Below, piece after piece: positions 1-11,335 of a stretch of DNA of 64,000 bases. Both the position numbers and the translations under genes were made by a program. The notes under the pieces are model-generated. The model had not been told where the DNA came from and did not search any database. It saw only the letters and a list, made by a program, of their open reading frames with translations. The stretch's first letter is position 1. The number at the start of each line of letters is the position of its first letter. Location: the NCBI GenBank assembly GCA_913062815.1, contig CAJXWZ010000001.1, forward strand, positions 124,001-188,000, written 5' to 3'. The DNA comes from an uncultured Colwellia sp. Its GTDB lineage: Bacteria > Pseudomonadota > Gammaproteobacteria > Enterobacterales > Alteromonadaceae.

Positions 1-199
1 GTTGCTGTAAAACAGTTTTTGGCGCCAATAAACTGGCTGGTAGTATAGCAATATTGTTATCTACTTGAGCTCTATAGGTATTGCCTCGCGCTTTATTGTG
101 ATCCATCAAATTAAAAAATAGACCACTACCAAGCCATATTAATACTTGCAGGGCTACCAATAATGACAGCCATTTATGCAAGAACTTAATTAATTTCAT
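1..199 (-). CDS. PepSY-domain membrane protein, truncated by window start
   Basis: Reverse strand reads MKLIKFLHKWLSLLVALQVLIWLGSGLFFNLMDHHKARG..., resembling the N-terminus of the 196-957 product; 4-bp overlap with it. Confidence 0.7.
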   Translation of the reverse strand, partial: MKLIKFLHKWLSLLVALQVLIWLGSGLFFNLMDHNKARGNTYRAQVDNNIAILPASLLAPKTVLQQ

Positions 200-957
200 T
201 TAACTTTCCTCACCTTTTGTTTGTGCTTATTCTTTCCAGTATTCCCTCTTTGATTAAAGAGTCGAAAATAAGTCAAAATAATACCAAAGATACTAGCGAG
301 CAAAGACAAACAAGCGAACACTAATAGCAATTTATTGCTGGCATCCTCTTCAATAAAATCCATAACATGAAAACTAAACATCCAATCGAACAGACGCCAA
401 AAACTATGGCGCTTTGTTACTAACTTTCCCGTTTGCACACTAATATAGAAACTTGGGCTGGCAAAATCATCAAAATCAATTCGCCATACAGGCAAATGTC
501 TTGCACTTAATTCGAAAGGTGGGTTTTCAGTAATTAACCTTACCTGACGTATTGCTACGTGCGCGTTTTCATATTGGCTTTTCGCTATTTTCACCGCGTA
601 TGCTTCAGTGACGGGTGACAGCAACTCACCGTTATCTGCACTCAGCAGGTATTCCACTTTATCTGTGCCTGAATCAAGAATTTGGTTAGTACTAAAGCGG
701 TAAACAATCTTACCCAACAAAGTGGTCAGTTCAATATTTTCAGCTTGAGGATAGTCAATATAGAGCTGCGTTAGAGCATAATTTATTGAGTCACTTTTTA
801 ACGACACAGGCTTTTTAACAACCAAACTGTCGCCATGAATATAGTCAATATCTAGTATCACCATATAAGCACCAGATATTGACCAAATGACGAATTGTAC
901 CCCCACAAAGAGCATTAACCATTTATGATATTTTCGACTAGTTCTATGCAACGACAT
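196..957 (-). CDS. PepSY-domain membrane protein
   Basis: 253 aa; N-terminal TM HKWLMLFVGVQFVIWSISGAYM, PepSY-like core, C-terminal TM. Confidence 0.75.
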   Translation of the reverse strand: MSLHRTSRKYHKWLMLFVGVQFVIWSISGAYMVILDIDYIHGDSLVVKKPVSLKSDSINYALTQLYIDYPQAENIELTTLLGKIVYRFSTNQILDSGTDKVEYLLSADNGELLSPVTEAYAVKIAKSQYENAHVAIRQVRLITENPPFELSARHLPVWRIDFDDFASPSFYISVQTGKLVTKRHSFWRLFDWMFSFHVMDFIEEDASNKLLLVFACLSLLASIFGIILTYFRLFNQRGNTGKNKHKQKVRKVK

Positions 958-3900
958 TAATCTTTTATCTCCAACGAGGACTCTATGTGACTAGTACGCC
1001 ACAAGTAATAAAGTGCCGGTAAAACGAGTAAAGTTAACACAACGGCACTCACCATGCCTCCGACCATAGGCGCTGCAATACGGCTCATCACTTCACTGCC
1101 TGTGCCTGTACCGTATAGAATTGGCAATAAGCCTGCCACAATAGCAGCTGCGGTCATCATAACTGGGCGAACGCGCTGGCCCGCACCCGTTTGAACCGCG
1201 GTAAAAACTGCAGCCTTTGTCACTGCTATACCGTTAGCCTGATGCTGTTCAAGCATAGCTTGATAGGCTTGGTTTAGGTACACCAGCATGATCACACCTA
1301 TTTCGACCGCTACCCCCGCTAAAGCAATAAAGCCCACACCTACTGCCACCGAAAAGTTATAGCCTTCAAGAAACATAAGCCAAATACTACCCACCATAGC
1401 TAAAGGTAAAGTAAGCATGATCATGGCAACTTCAGCCATATTCCTAAAGTTTAAATACAACAAAACCAGGATGATGGCCAAGGTAAGTGGAACCACTAAT
1501 GTTAGTTTCTCTTTAGCTCTTTGCATATATTCATACTGTCCAGCCCAAGTAATGGCATATCCTGCAGGCAAAGTTAATTGATTACGCAATATTTGCTGCG
1601 CATGCTCAACATAATTACCAATATCTATATCATTGTTAAGATCGATAAAAGACCAACCATTGAGGCGCGCATTTTCAGACTTAATGCCCGGAGGACCATC
1701 TTCAATAAATATTTCTGCAACATCGCCTAAAGAGATACGATGGCCATTTGCCGTCACTATAGGTAACAAAGAGAGTTGCTCTGGCGAGTTCCGATAATCT
1801 TGTGGATAGCGTAAATTTACCGGATAGCGCTCCAAACCTTCAACGGTTTGGGTGACATTCATGCCGCCAATGGCTGTAGCGACCACCTGTTGAATGTCAG
1901 CAATACTTAAGCCATAACGTGCGGCTTTGCTACGTTGAATATCAACTTTAATGTATCGGCCACCAGCAACTCGCTCAGAATACACCGAAGCGGTACCAGC
2001 AACATCGGCTAAAATAATCTCTATTTGCTGACCTATTTTTTGTATTTCACCTAAATCAGGACCTGATATTTTAATACCCACTGGCGTTTTAATGCCTGTA
2101 GCCAACATATCAATACGTGTTTTTATTGGCATAACCCACGCATTGGTTACCCCTGGTAATTTAACAAGTGCATCAAGCTCTTGTATTAAACTTGTTGTGG
2201 TTACTCCTTCACGCCATTGAGATTTTGGCTTTAATTGAATAAAGCTTTCTATCATAGTGAGTGGTGCTGAGTCGGTAGCCGTTTCAGCGCGCCCTACTTT
2301 ACCTAATATTGATTGAACTTCTGGTACGGTATAAATTAACTTGTCAGTTTGTTGTAACAACTGCCTAGCTTGACCAATAGATATGCCCGGATAGGTAGTA
2401 GGCATATACATAAGATCTCCTTCATCAAGAGGTGGAATAAACTCACTACCAATTTTATCCAACGGATAAAAACCAACACCAATCATCAATAAAGCAGCCA
2501 TTAAAGTGCTTTTCGGGTAAGTTAACACCATTTTCAGCACAGGTTGATATAAGTAACTTAACAAACGATTGACTGGGTTTTTATGCTCTGGCAAGACATT
2601 ACCGCGGATAAAGTAGCCCATTAACACGGGCACTAGCGTAATAGCTAATGCAGCTGAAGCTGCCATAGCGTAAGTTTTGGTAAACGCGAGAGGAGAGAAC
2701 ATGCGCCCTTCTTGCGCTTCTAAGGTAAATACTGGTACAAAACTCACGGTAATTATCAGTAAACTGAAAAATAGTGCTGGCCCTACTTCTGTGGCTGAAT
2801 CTATCACTATCTGCCAGCGATTTTCATGGTTAAGCTGCTCACCTTTTTCACTAAGCTTCTCCATATGCTTATGCATGTTTTCTATCATCACTATAGCGCC
2901 ATCAATCATTGCCCCTATTGCAATGGCGATACCACCTAAAGACATAATATTGGCATTAAGTCCTTGTGCATGCATGATGATAAATGCAGTCAATATACCT
3001 ACTGGTAAACTAATAATTGCCACTAAAGACGAGCGCACATGAAACAAAAACAATACGCAAACTAAGGCGACAACACCAAACTCCTCCAACAGTTTAAAGG
3101 CTAGGTTGTCTACTGCTCGTTCTATCAATGCTGACCTATCATAAACAGTAACAACCTCAACACCTGCAGGTAAGCCTTGTTTGAGCTGTTCTAATTTCTC
3201 TTTTACTTTAACAATTACTTGTTGAGCATTTTCGCCAAAACGCATCACGACTATGCCACCAACCGTTTCACCCATACCATTTAGCTCGGCAATGCCTCGA
3301 CGCATTTGCGGCCCAATAACAATATCAGCCACATCCTTTAACAATAAAGGTGTGCCGTTTTTATTCACACCTAAGGGGATATCTTCCAAATCCTGCGCGC
3401 TTTTTATGTAACCTGTTGCCCGCACCATATACTCAGCTTCAGCCATTTCAACAACTGACGCACCTATCTCTTGATTTCCTTGCTTAATGGCTGTTTGAAT
3501 TAACGATAATGGAATATCAAAAGCGCGCAGTTTGTCAGGGTTAACTTGCACTTGATATTGCTTAACCATCCCGCCTAGCGCACTTACTTCGGAAACGCCT
3601 GATACCGTTTGCAACTCAAATTTTAAAAACCAATCCTGAAGACTACGCAATTGGCTAATATCATGTTTACCCGTTCTATCAACCAAAGCATATAAATAAA
3701 CCCAACCTACCCCTGTTGCATCTGGGCCTAGTTGCGGTTTTGCGCTATCAGGTAAATTTGGGGCAACCTGACTTAAGTATTCCAAAACCCGAGAACGAGC
3801 CCAATATAGGTCAGTATCCTCATCAAAAATGACATAAACGTAAGAGTCGCCAAAAAAGGAGAAACCACGAACTGTAGTCGCACCAGGAACAGATAACATG

Positions 3901-4154
3901 GCAGTTGTTAAAGGGTACGTAACTTGATCTTCTACGACTTGTGGTGCTTGCCCTGGGTAGCTAGTTTTGATAATAACTTGCACATCAGATAAATCAGGTA
4001 ACGCATCAACCGGGGTATTTTTTACCGAATATAAGCCAACACCAACCAAAATTATTGTTGCCAACAGGACAAAAAATCGATTGTGTACAGACCAACGAAT
4101 TGTTGCTGAAATCATATTAATGTCCCTCATGTAAGGAGCTTTGTGGCTCATCAT
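957..4154 (-). CDS. cusA: Heavy-metal efflux RND transporter, CusA/CzcA family
   Basis: 1065 aa; HME-RND signatures (TPVDALPDLSDVQVIIKTSYPGQAPQVVEDQVTYPL, GGIAIAIGAMIDGAIVMIENMHKH). Confidence 0.93.
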   Translation of the reverse strand: MMSHKAPYMRDINMISATIRWSVHNRFFVLLATIILVGVGLYSVKNTPVDALPDLSDVQVIIKTSYPGQAPQVVEDQVTYPLTTAMLSVPGATTVRGFSFFGDSYVYVIFDEDTDLYWARSRVLEYLSQVAPNLPDSAKPQLGPDATGVGWVYLYALVDRTGKHDISQLRSLQDWFLKFELQTVSGVSEVSALGGMVKQYQVQVNPDKLRAFDIPLSLIQTAIKQGNQEIGASVVEMAEAEYMVRATGYIKSAQDLEDIPLGVNKNGTPLLLKDVADIVIGPQMRRGIAELNGMGETVGGIVVMRFGENAQQVIVKVKEKLEQLKQGLPAGVEVVTVYDRSALIERAVDNLAFKLLEEFGVVALVCVLFLFHVRSSLVAIISLPVGILTAFIIMHAQGLNANIMSLGGIAIAIGAMIDGAIVMIENMHKHMEKLSEKGEQLNHENRWQIVIDSATEVGPALFFSLLIITVSFVPVFTLEAQEGRMFSPLAFTKTYAMAASAALAITLVPVLMGYFIRGNVLPEHKNPVNRLLSYLYQPVLKMVLTYPKSTLMAALLMIGVGFYPLDKIGSEFIPPLDEGDLMYMPTTYPGISIGQARQLLQQTDKLIYTVPEVQSILGKVGRAETATDSAPLTMIESFIQLKPKSQWREGVTTTSLIQELDALVKLPGVTNAWVMPIKTRIDMLATGIKTPVGIKISGPDLGEIQKIGQQIEIILADVAGTASVYSERVAGGRYIKVDIQRSKAARYGLSIADIQQVVATAIGGMNVTQTVEGLERYPVNLRYPQDYRNSPEQLSLLPIVTANGHRISLGDVAEIFIEDGPPGIKSENARLNGWSFIDLNNDIDIGNYVEHAQQILRNQLTLPAGYAITWAGQYEYMQRAKEKLTLVVPLTLAIILVLLYLNFRNMAEVAMIMLTLPLAMVGSIWLMFLEGYNFSVAVGVGFIALAGVAVEIGVIMLVYLNQAYQAMLEQHQANGIAVTKAAVFTAVQTGAGQRVRPVMMTAAAIVAGLLPILYGTGTGSEVMSRIAAPMVGGMVSAVVLTLLVLPALYYLWRTSHIESSLEIKD

Positions 4155-5667
4155 TCGATAAGCTAGCCGACACCTGAGTGATCATGAAGACATCGTCACG
4201 AACTTCAAAGGTAAAGTCTATTTTCTCACCCGCATTAAAACTCCCCATTGACAGCGCGTCATCAACTGCAAATTCCATTGTTGCCGCTGGTCGTTGCCAT
4301 TTTTCAATTGCAGCACGAGAGATATTAACCATTCGATGTTCAATCATGACAGCATTAACGGTACCCGTAGTACTTGCAGAGCTAACTTTAGTTAGCATTT
4401 GCATACCGGCCATTTCCATTTCCAAATTCAAGTCATCATGATTCATGCGCATAAAATCTGACGATTTACTCGACTCAGAATCCAATAAAAATTGAGCGGA
4501 ACTAACGACTTCTTCTCCTTCAGATAAACCCGATAATATTTCAACTGACTGACTATCAAAACGGCCAACTGTAACAGCTATAGATTTAAAACTGCCTCCT
4601 CCTAAAGCAAGCACAACACGATCTTGATTACCTGTGCGTATTAAAGCTGTTTGTGGAATAATTAAGGCTTGAGTCGCATCGCTGGTATGAATGGCTACTT
4701 GCGCAAACATATTCGGCTTAAAATCACCGGCTAGATTGGCAAATCTCAAACGCACTTTCACGGTACGGGTTTTAGCATCTAATGTTGGATAAATGAAACC
4801 TACTTTGCCAGTAAACTCTTTACCCGGTAAATAATCCAAACGCATGGTAACCTGCGTGCCAATTTGTACCTGAGCGGCTTGACGTTCAAACACTTCTGCT
4901 TCTAGCCAAACTTGTGACAAGTCACCAATTGACATTAAAGTAGCGCCTGGCTGAACATAAAATCCTTCACGGATATTTAAGTTTTCAACAACACCATTTT
5001 GTGGTGCATAAAAAGTAATATTTTGTGCTACCTTCCCTGTTTTTTTTAGTTGGGCAATAGCTGTCAAAGGAAGCTGCAAGGCGATTAAGCGATTTTCGGC
5101 AGCAATGACCAAACGTTTATTTTTACGTGACAGTGCCAAAAGCAATTCTTCTTGCGCATTTACCAATTGCGGAGAATAAATATCATAAAGAGGCTGATTT
5201 TTTTTAACATGCGTACCAACGGTTTTAACGTATAGTTTTTCAATCCAGCCATCTACACGGGGATGAATGTGCACTAACTTATCTTGGTCGTAGGTGATAA
5301 AGCCTACCGTATCAATTTGATTATGCAGTTTTTTAAATTGTGCGCTAACGGTACGAACACCTAAATTATTAATTACATCAGGGGAAACACGAATTGTGCC
5401 TGCGCCCTCATCGACTCCTTCAGACAAGTTATCTTTGTAAACTGGCACCAAGTCCATACCCATGGGTGATTTCCCAGGCTTATCCCGCTTATAATTAGCA
5501 TCCATTGGAGCAACCCAGTAAAGAGGCTCTTTTTCTACTGTCTCCTCAATACCAGCAACTGATGAGGTGTCTAACGGATTACTCTGCATAAGCAAAAAAC
5601 TTGCAACAACACCAAGAATAACCCCAACACCTAAAGTAGAAATTGTTGTTTTATAATTAATACGCAT
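4117..5667 (-). CDS. cusB: RND periplasmic adaptor, CusB family
   Basis: 516 aa; YWVAPMDANYKRDKPGKSPMGMDLVPVY heavy-metal-binding motif; C-terminal CusF-like segment (MVNISRAAIEKWQRPAATMEFAV). Confidence 0.9.
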   Translation of the reverse strand: MRINYKTTISTLGVGVILGVVASFLLMQSNPLDTSSVAGIEETVEKEPLYWVAPMDANYKRDKPGKSPMGMDLVPVYKDNLSEGVDEGAGTIRVSPDVINNLGVRTVSAQFKKLHNQIDTVGFITYDQDKLVHIHPRVDGWIEKLYVKTVGTHVKKNQPLYDIYSPQLVNAQEELLLALSRKNKRLVIAAENRLIALQLPLTAIAQLKKTGKVAQNITFYAPQNGVVENLNIREGFYVQPGATLMSIGDLSQVWLEAEVFERQAAQVQIGTQVTMRLDYLPGKEFTGKVGFIYPTLDAKTRTVKVRLRFANLAGDFKPNMFAQVAIHTSDATQALIIPQTALIRTGNQDRVVLALGGGSFKSIAVTVGRFDSQSVEILSGLSEGEEVVSSAQFLLDSESSKSSDFMRMNHDDLNLEMEMAGMQMLTKVSSASTTGTVNAVMIEHRMVNISRAAIEKWQRPAATMEFAVDDALSMGSFNAGEKIDFTFEVRDDVFMITQVSASLSNDEPQSSLHEGH

Positions 5668-7027
5668 AGTTATGCTCCTGCTGTTTGTTTATTGCTGAAA
5701 CAGCAAAAAGGTAATTTATTTCTAAAATAACTTGCTGTTGTTTAACGTTAATATCTAAAAAATCAATCTGACTATTTAGTTGAGCAATTCTTGCACGAAC
5801 CACTTCAGCAAAATCGCCATCATCGTTAGTGTAAGCAGTTAATGAGGCCTGAGCTTGGTCACTAATTTGCGGTAACAATCGTTCTTTATATAAGTTTTGA
5901 CGCTCTTGCAAGCGAAGTAGCCGCCCTTTAGCACTAGTAAATGTAGAGATGAGTTGTTTAAGCAACAGTAATTTTTCTGTTTTAATTGCTTGGGTTTGTG
6001 AAACCGCCGCTTTCACCTCATGATCTTGCTTGTTTTCAGTAAATATTGGTAAATCAAGCACTAAACCTACCGAAAATAAGTCTGCACGGCTATTCCCCAA
6101 AAGATCGTCAGCTCGATAACCATAACTCGCATTAACTCCCCACTGAGGTTGATATTTTTGTTCCGCTAATTCAATACCCTTTCCTGAGGCAGCTATTTTT
6201 TTATCTAATGCCTTAACCGATGGATGCTGAGAAAAAAGCAGCGCGATTTTATCAAGTTCAGAGCTAGCTTGATAAACAAGCTTACTATTAACCAACTCAA
6301 GCTTTGGTAACTTATTATCAACCGTTAATATCGGCTTTATAAAAGATGCTTGGTCACTTTCCCTCAACGATAAATTGCTAAGCCAGCGTGTCAGCATGCC
6401 ATGATAATGATCTTGCTCAAGTTCCAGCTGATTTAGTTTATCCTCTAATCGCGTTAATTCTAATTGTGCTCTGACAATATCTTGTTGTCGTGTCTTCCCT
6501 AAAGCACTGCTATAGCTTGCTTCTGCTACTTGGGCTAATTGCTCAAACAAGCCATAGTTTTCATTTATCAAAGCGATACTTTGCTGAACCCTATACAAAT
6601 CCAACCATAAGGTTCCTACCGTCACAGCAAGTTGATTTTTTCTATCTTGACGCTGCAAAGGATACTGCTGAGATGCCAAAAGCAACTGTGAATGCTTAAT
6701 AGTTAAGCTTTTACCACGAGCAAAAGTCTGAGAAAGACCGACTTTAAATTGAGTCATGCCTTCTTGGCTAAAATCAAAACCATTCGTAGGTAGATTAGCA
6801 AAAGCGATAGATAATTTAGGGTCTGGGTTCGTTTTAGCGGCAAGGCTTAACGACACAAGTGATTGTTGTTGATGTTGATTAGCTAACAGCCAGGGATCAT
6901 TTTTTTGTGCTAGGTGAATGGCTTGATTAAAAGCCAGTGTTCGCTGACTTTCTTCTACCTGTGCTTGAGTAATATGAGTTGCGGTCGACAAAACGGCAAC
7001 CATTATCAGGTTGTGTAATTTTTTCAT
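5657..7027 (-). CDS. TolC-family outer-membrane efflux protein (CusC-like)
   Basis: 456 aa; signal peptide, OEP-type helical repeats, adjacent to cusBA. Confidence 0.85.
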   Translation of the reverse strand: MKKLHNLIMVAVLSTATHITQAQVEESQRTLAFNQAIHLAQKNDPWLLANQHQQQSLVSLSLAAKTNPDPKLSIAFANLPTNGFDFSQEGMTQFKVGLSQTFARGKSLTIKHSQLLLASQQYPLQRQDRKNQLAVTVGTLWLDLYRVQQSIALINENYGLFEQLAQVAEASYSSALGKTRQQDIVRAQLELTRLEDKLNQLELEQDHYHGMLTRWLSNLSLRESDQASFIKPILTVDNKLPKLELVNSKLVYQASSELDKIALLFSQHPSVKALDKKIAASGKGIELAEQKYQPQWGVNASYGYRADDLLGNSRADLFSVGLVLDLPIFTENKQDHEVKAAVSQTQAIKTEKLLLLKQLISTFTSAKGRLLRLQERQNLYKERLLPQISDQAQASLTAYTNDDGDFAEVVRARIAQLNSQIDFLDINVKQQQVILEINYLFAVSAINKQQEHNYAY

Positions 7028-7144
7028 ACTTCTTTCTCTATTTTCGCGTGTTCAAATGTTCAAATGCGAAGAGTAATTTAGTTATAGTGCCTAACGCATA
7101 GGCAATACTATGTAGATAAATTTAGGCACACTGGTGCCAAGAAG

Positions 7145-7504
7145 TTACGAAATGGGGGGACGATACAGAGAAGCGTTTACTTGAGATTTATGCGCCTGAG
7201 AAAATTGTAGGATCTTCTGCTCAGCGCTAAATGCTGAGTTAAAAGTGTTATTCACTAACATTGAAAGACTAATACAGCCCGTCATCGGACATTGACATTG
7301 CTCTTGGCAGCACTCCATTTCATTGGTTTGCTCAGCACCTTGCCTAGCTTCTTGAGAGCTTTGCATATCAGTATGGTTCATCATAGCCATATCAGTACTC
7401 ATAGATTCATGCACACAAGGCATAGCAGTGCTTGCCGTTGCTTGACCTATCAAGGCCACCAGCATCAGCAGAACAACGACTATTTTATTTTGTGTTAATT
7501 TCAT
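7145..7504 (-). CDS. Small exported Cys/Met/His-rich protein (CopL-like)
   Basis: 119 aa; signal peptide; MAMMNHTDMQ..MECCQEQCQCPMTGC metal-ligand-rich segment; upstream of the cus operon. Confidence 0.55.
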   Translation of the reverse strand: MKLTQNKIVVVLLMLVALIGQATASTAMPCVHESMSTDMAMMNHTDMQSSQEARQGAEQTNEMECCQEQCQCPMTGCISLSMLVNNTFNSAFSAEQKILQFSQAHKSQVNASLYRPPIS

Positions 7505-7622
7505 GAAAACTATAATACCAAATTTACAACTATGTCGGCTTTAGCCATGTGTTTATTTAAAAACACAACAAAACAGACCCAACAGTAGCTTTTATTCTTT
7601 CATTAAAAAAGAAAAATATCAA

Positions 7623-8732
7623 TTATTCTGCAATATACTCTACCACTTCTAAACCAAAGCCTGAAAGTGAATGGTATTTAGTTTGTGAACTTAACAAACG
7701 CATTTTACCAACACCTAGATTAGAGAGAATTTGTGAGCCAACACCTACGTTTCTCGAGCCAACATGACGGTTTACTTCTTTTACTGTTTCACCGGCGTCA
7801 ATTTTAGCGTATTTTTCAACTAAATTGATTAGCTCCATGGGAGACTCATGCTTACCTAGTAACACTAACACACCACCTTCATGAGCAATTTTCTCTAAGG
7901 CATTTGCCATTGGCCATTTAGCAACGCTTTCACGTTGGCTAAACAATAGATCTCTAAAGGTATTTTCTAAATGAACCCTTACTAACGTAGGCTCTTCCGC
8001 ATTAATTTCACCTTTAGTTAAAGCAAAGTGTGCTTGACCGTCGATGGTATCTTTAAATACCGTTAAATCAAAGTCACCAAAGGCTGTTGGCAATTTACAC
8101 TGAGAAACACGCTCAATGGTAGTTTCAGTGGCGTTTCTAAATTCGATTAAGTCTGCAATAGTGCCCATTTTAATATCATGCTTTTGTGCAATAACTTCTA
8201 AATCAGCTCTACGGGCCATAGTGCCATCTTCATTCAAGATTTCAACAATGACAGCCGCTGGTTGACAGCCCGCCATGCGAGCTAAATCTACACCGGCCTC
8301 AGTATGCCCGGCACGATTTAAAACACCACCATCTTTGGCGATTAGCGGGAAAATATGTCCTGGCTGTACAATATCAAGGTGTGTAGCTTCTTTATTGGCC
8401 GCGGCAAGCACGGTAGTTGCTCTATCTGCAGCAGAAATACCCGTAGTGACACCGGTAGCCGCTTCAATAGACACGGTAAAGTTAGTGCTAAACTGCGCAT
8501 CATTTTTATCAACCATTAAAGGAAGTTTTAATGTCTCACACTTCTCACGACTCATTGGCATACAAATAAGACCACGGCCATGTGTTGCCATAAAATTAAT
8601 GGCTTCTGGCGTTACTAGCTCTGCAGCCATGATGAAGTCACCTTCATTCTCGCGGTCTTCATCATCCATTAAAATAACCATTTTACCTAAAGCAATATCG
8701 TCGATTATTTCTTGTGGGCTATTTAAATTCAT
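7623..8732 (-). CDS. ribB: 3,4-dihydroxy-2-butanone 4-phosphate synthase fused to GTP cyclohydrolase II-like domain (RibBX-type)
   Basis: RibB core ([42 protein letters not shown]); C-terminal GCHII-like half lacks the Cys zinc site. Confidence 0.92.
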   Translation of the reverse strand: MNLNSPQEIIDDIALGKMVILMDDEDRENEGDFIMAAELVTPEAINFMATHGRGLICMPMSREKCETLKLPLMVDKNDAQFSTNFTVSIEAATGVTTGISAADRATTVLAAANKEATHLDIVQPGHIFPLIAKDGGVLNRAGHTEAGVDLARMAGCQPAAVIVEILNEDGTMARRADLEVIAQKHDIKMGTIADLIEFRNATETTIERVSQCKLPTAFGDFDLTVFKDTIDGQAHFALTKGEINAEEPTLVRVHLENTFRDLLFSQRESVAKWPMANALEKIAHEGGVLVLLGKHESPMELINLVEKYAKIDAGETVKEVNRHVGSRNVGVGSQILSNLGVGKMRLLSSQTKYHSLSGFGLEVVEYIAE

Positions 8733-8795
8733 TGGGTTCTCTTTAATTTTTGATAAACAAACGCAGATATATTTTTCTATATATTGCGCTCTTAA

Positions 8796-9473
8796 TTATT
8801 TAATAAATCCTGCTTTTTGTAGCAAAGACTCTGTTACATTTGATTTAGGCGAAGTTGTCTCAGTGGCACTGCCTTTCGTTAATAACCTTTCTAAATAACG
8901 AGCAATTAAGTCAACCTCTAAATTTACTTTAGTACCCACTTGATAATGAGCAAATATTGTTTCTTTGACAGTGTGAGGTACTATAGTTAAACGAAACTTA
9001 CCGTTATCAAGTGCATTAACAGTTAAACTAGTTCCGTCTACGGTGACAGAGCCTTTTTCAGCAATATAATGCGCTAAATCGTTCGGCATACTGAGCCAAT
9101 ATTCAATACTATTGCCATTATTAGTAATAGCTAACACTTCGCTAATGCCATCCACATGGCCAGAAACCATGTGACCACCAAAGCGAGTACTCGCCAACAT
9201 GGCTTTTTCTAAATTAACTTGCATACCAACAGTATAATTTGCAAAGCCTGTGCGTTGTAGTGTCTCGTTTGAAACATCAGCACTGTAACTATGCTGCTCA
9301 AAATCAACAACCGTTAAACAGATACCATTAGTGGCAATTGAGTCACCTAATTTCACATCACTCATATCAAGTGAGTCGGTTGCGATCACTAACCTTGCGC
9401 CTTGAGCATTAATATTGATGGCTTTTATCGTACCAACGGCTTCAATAATTCCAGTAAACATAGTACTTCTCAT
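8796..9473 (-). CDS. ribE: Riboflavin synthase alpha subunit
   Basis: MFTGIIEAVGTI start; duplicated lumazine-binding domains; GGHMVSGHVDG. Confidence 0.95.
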   Translation of the reverse strand: MRSTMFTGIIEAVGTIKAININAQGARLVIATDSLDMSDVKLGDSIATNGICLTVVDFEQHSYSADVSNETLQRTGFANYTVGMQVNLEKAMLASTRFGGHMVSGHVDGISEVLAITNNGNSIEYWLSMPNDLAHYIAEKGSVTVDGTSLTVNALDNGKFRLTIVPHTVKETIFAHYQVGTKVNLEVDLIARYLERLLTKGSATETTSPKSNVTESLLQKAGFIK

Positions 9474-9481
9474 ATTAGTGT

Positions 9482-10675
9482 TTATTTAGGTTTTTCTTCA
9501 AATGTTCCGGTGATGCGAATATCGCTCCCCAGCATCCGAACATCGGTAATAACTAATGACTTTGCTTGAGCTAATTTAACAACACTTGGCATAGCCACTA
9601 GACTTTTTCCATCACCACCTATTAGTTTTGGTGCTTGAAATAGCATAAGTTCATCCACTAAATCTTGTTCGATAAAAGCACCTGCCAATGTTGCCCCTGA
9701 CTCTACCAGAACATCATTCAATCCTCGTTGACCCAGTAAAGTTAGTAAAGCACTCAAATCTATTTTATCTTCACCTTGCGTATTATGAACACAAGGCAAG
9801 TATACTTGTTCAACGAAATGAGGCCATTGTGGTAAGTTTTCAAGGGCTGATTCAGTTAAATTGTCCTGAAGCGCTTTATTTCGGATTAATAAAATTTGAC
9901 TCGGCTGTTCAAAAAAAGTTAAATCAGGGCTTAAACGATTTTGACTATCAATAACAACCCGAATAGGTTGGCGAATATTTTCCTCTGCATACCACTCTTT
10001 AAGAGCACCCAGTTCAGACCAACGCACCGTCATTTTTGCATCATCTATTAAAATAGAATCTGCACCGGCAATTACGGCACAACTTTGCGCACGCAATCGC
10101 TGCACATCTCTTCTTGCTGCACTTGAGGTTATCCATTTACTTTCGCCTGATTGCATCGCTGTTTTGCCATCAAGGCTTGCCGCTAACTTAACTCGTACAA
10201 AAGGTAACGAGCTCGTCATCAATTTATTAAAACCGACATTTAACGATATCGCTTCATTGGTTAATAGGCCCTGTTCGGTTTTAATGCCGGCTTGTTCAAG
10301 CATTGCTAAACCACGACCTGAAACAGCTGGATTGGGATCAACCATAGCTGAAACAACTCGCTTTATGCCGACTTCAATTAATGCTTGCGCACACGGCGGT
10401 GTACGACCAAAATGACTACAAGGCTCTAAGGTAACATAAGCAGTAGCCCCGTTAATAAGCTCAGGATACTGCTGTTTTGCGTCGGCAATAGCGTTCACTT
10501 CAGCATGCCCTAGCCCCGCTTTTTGATGAAAACCTTGACCTATTATTAGTTTTTCATTACCAACATCACTAACAAGCACGCAACCTACCCTTGGGTTCGG
10601 TGATGTGGTGTAATGACCTTGTTTGGCAAGTTTTATCGCCAATGCCATATAGAGATGATCTTGAGTACCAAACAC
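9482..10675 (-). CDS. ribD: Bifunctional pyrimidine deaminase/reductase
   Basis: HAEVNAI ... TLEPCSHFGRTPPC deaminase motifs; reductase domain. Confidence 0.95.
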   Translation of the reverse strand: MFGTQDHLYMALAIKLAKQGHYTTSPNPRVGCVLVSDVGNEKLIIGQGFHQKAGLGHAEVNAIADAKQQYPELINGATAYVTLEPCSHFGRTPPCAQALIEVGIKRVVSAMVDPNPAVSGRGLAMLEQAGIKTEQGLLTNEAISLNVGFNKLMTSSLPFVRVKLAASLDGKTAMQSGESKWITSSAARRDVQRLRAQSCAVIAGADSILIDDAKMTVRWSELGALKEWYAEENIRQPIRVVIDSQNRLSPDLTFFEQPSQILLIRNKALQDNLTESALENLPQWPHFVEQVYLPCVHNTQGEDKIDLSALLTLLGQRGLNDVLVESGATLAGAFIEQDLVDELMLFQAPKLIGGDGKSLVAMPSVVKLAQAKSLVITDVRMLGSDIRITGTFEEKPK

Positions 10676-10689
10676 TTATCAATCCTAGG

Positions 10690-11187
10690 TTATGTTTTAA
10701 CAGACGCCTTTTTACCGACTTTCCCTTTGTTTAGGCTTTCTTTTCCTAACAGGGCAATTTCATCCGCAAATTCGCTGATGTCTTCAAACGATAAGTATAC
10801 AGAAGCAAAACGTAAATAAGCGACTTTGTCTAACTCTTTTAACTGAGTCATCAATAGATTCCCAAGCATTTCGCTAGTTATTTCACGTTCACCAGTAGCA
10901 CGCATTTGCGATTTAAGTTTATTAACTGAGAGTTCAACCTGTTCAGTATCAACAGGACGTTTCTCTAGTGCACGCGTTAAGCCAGAACGCATTTTATCTT
11001 CATTAAAAGGCTCTCTGCTGCCATCTCGCTTGATAATACGAGGCATGACTAACTCGGCTGATTCAAAAGTTGTATAACGCTCATGGCAAGCCAGACATTC
11101 TCGGCGACGTCTCACTTGATGACCATCGGATACGAGGCGGGAATCAATAACTTTGGTGTCTAAAGCACGACAAAATGGACAATACAT
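10690..11187 (-). CDS. nrdR: Transcriptional repressor NrdR
   Basis: [45 protein letters not shown]-cone. Confidence 0.96.
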   Translation of the reverse strand: MYCPFCRALDTKVIDSRLVSDGHQVRRRRECLACHERYTTFESAELVMPRIIKRDGSREPFNEDKMRSGLTRALEKRPVDTEQVELSVNKLKSQMRATGEREITSEMLGNLLMTQLKELDKVAYLRFASVYLSFEDISEFADEIALLGKESLNKGKVGKKASVKT

Positions 11188-11335
11188 GGTTTACCTGCGG
11201 TAAATAATCGACTGATTTAGCTATGCGGTAGTTTTAAATGCCAGGATCAAAAATGGCCGCTAATTGCGACCATTTTAATATAAATTCACTAACATTAGTA
11301 AATTAGTTTTTCGTATTCAGTTAATTAGCAAGTAA

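Noticed and set aside
2677-3042. 121-aa plus-strand ORF
   Set aside because: Antisense shadow of the strongly supported cusA reading frame; composition not protein-like.
8275-8898. 207-aa plus-strand ORF opposite ribB/ribE
   Set aside because: Fully antisense to conserved rib genes; no recognisable motif.
11188-11335. FMN riboswitch upstream of the rib genes
   Set aside because: No RFN-element-like conserved sequence seen in the leader upstream of nrdR/rib genes.
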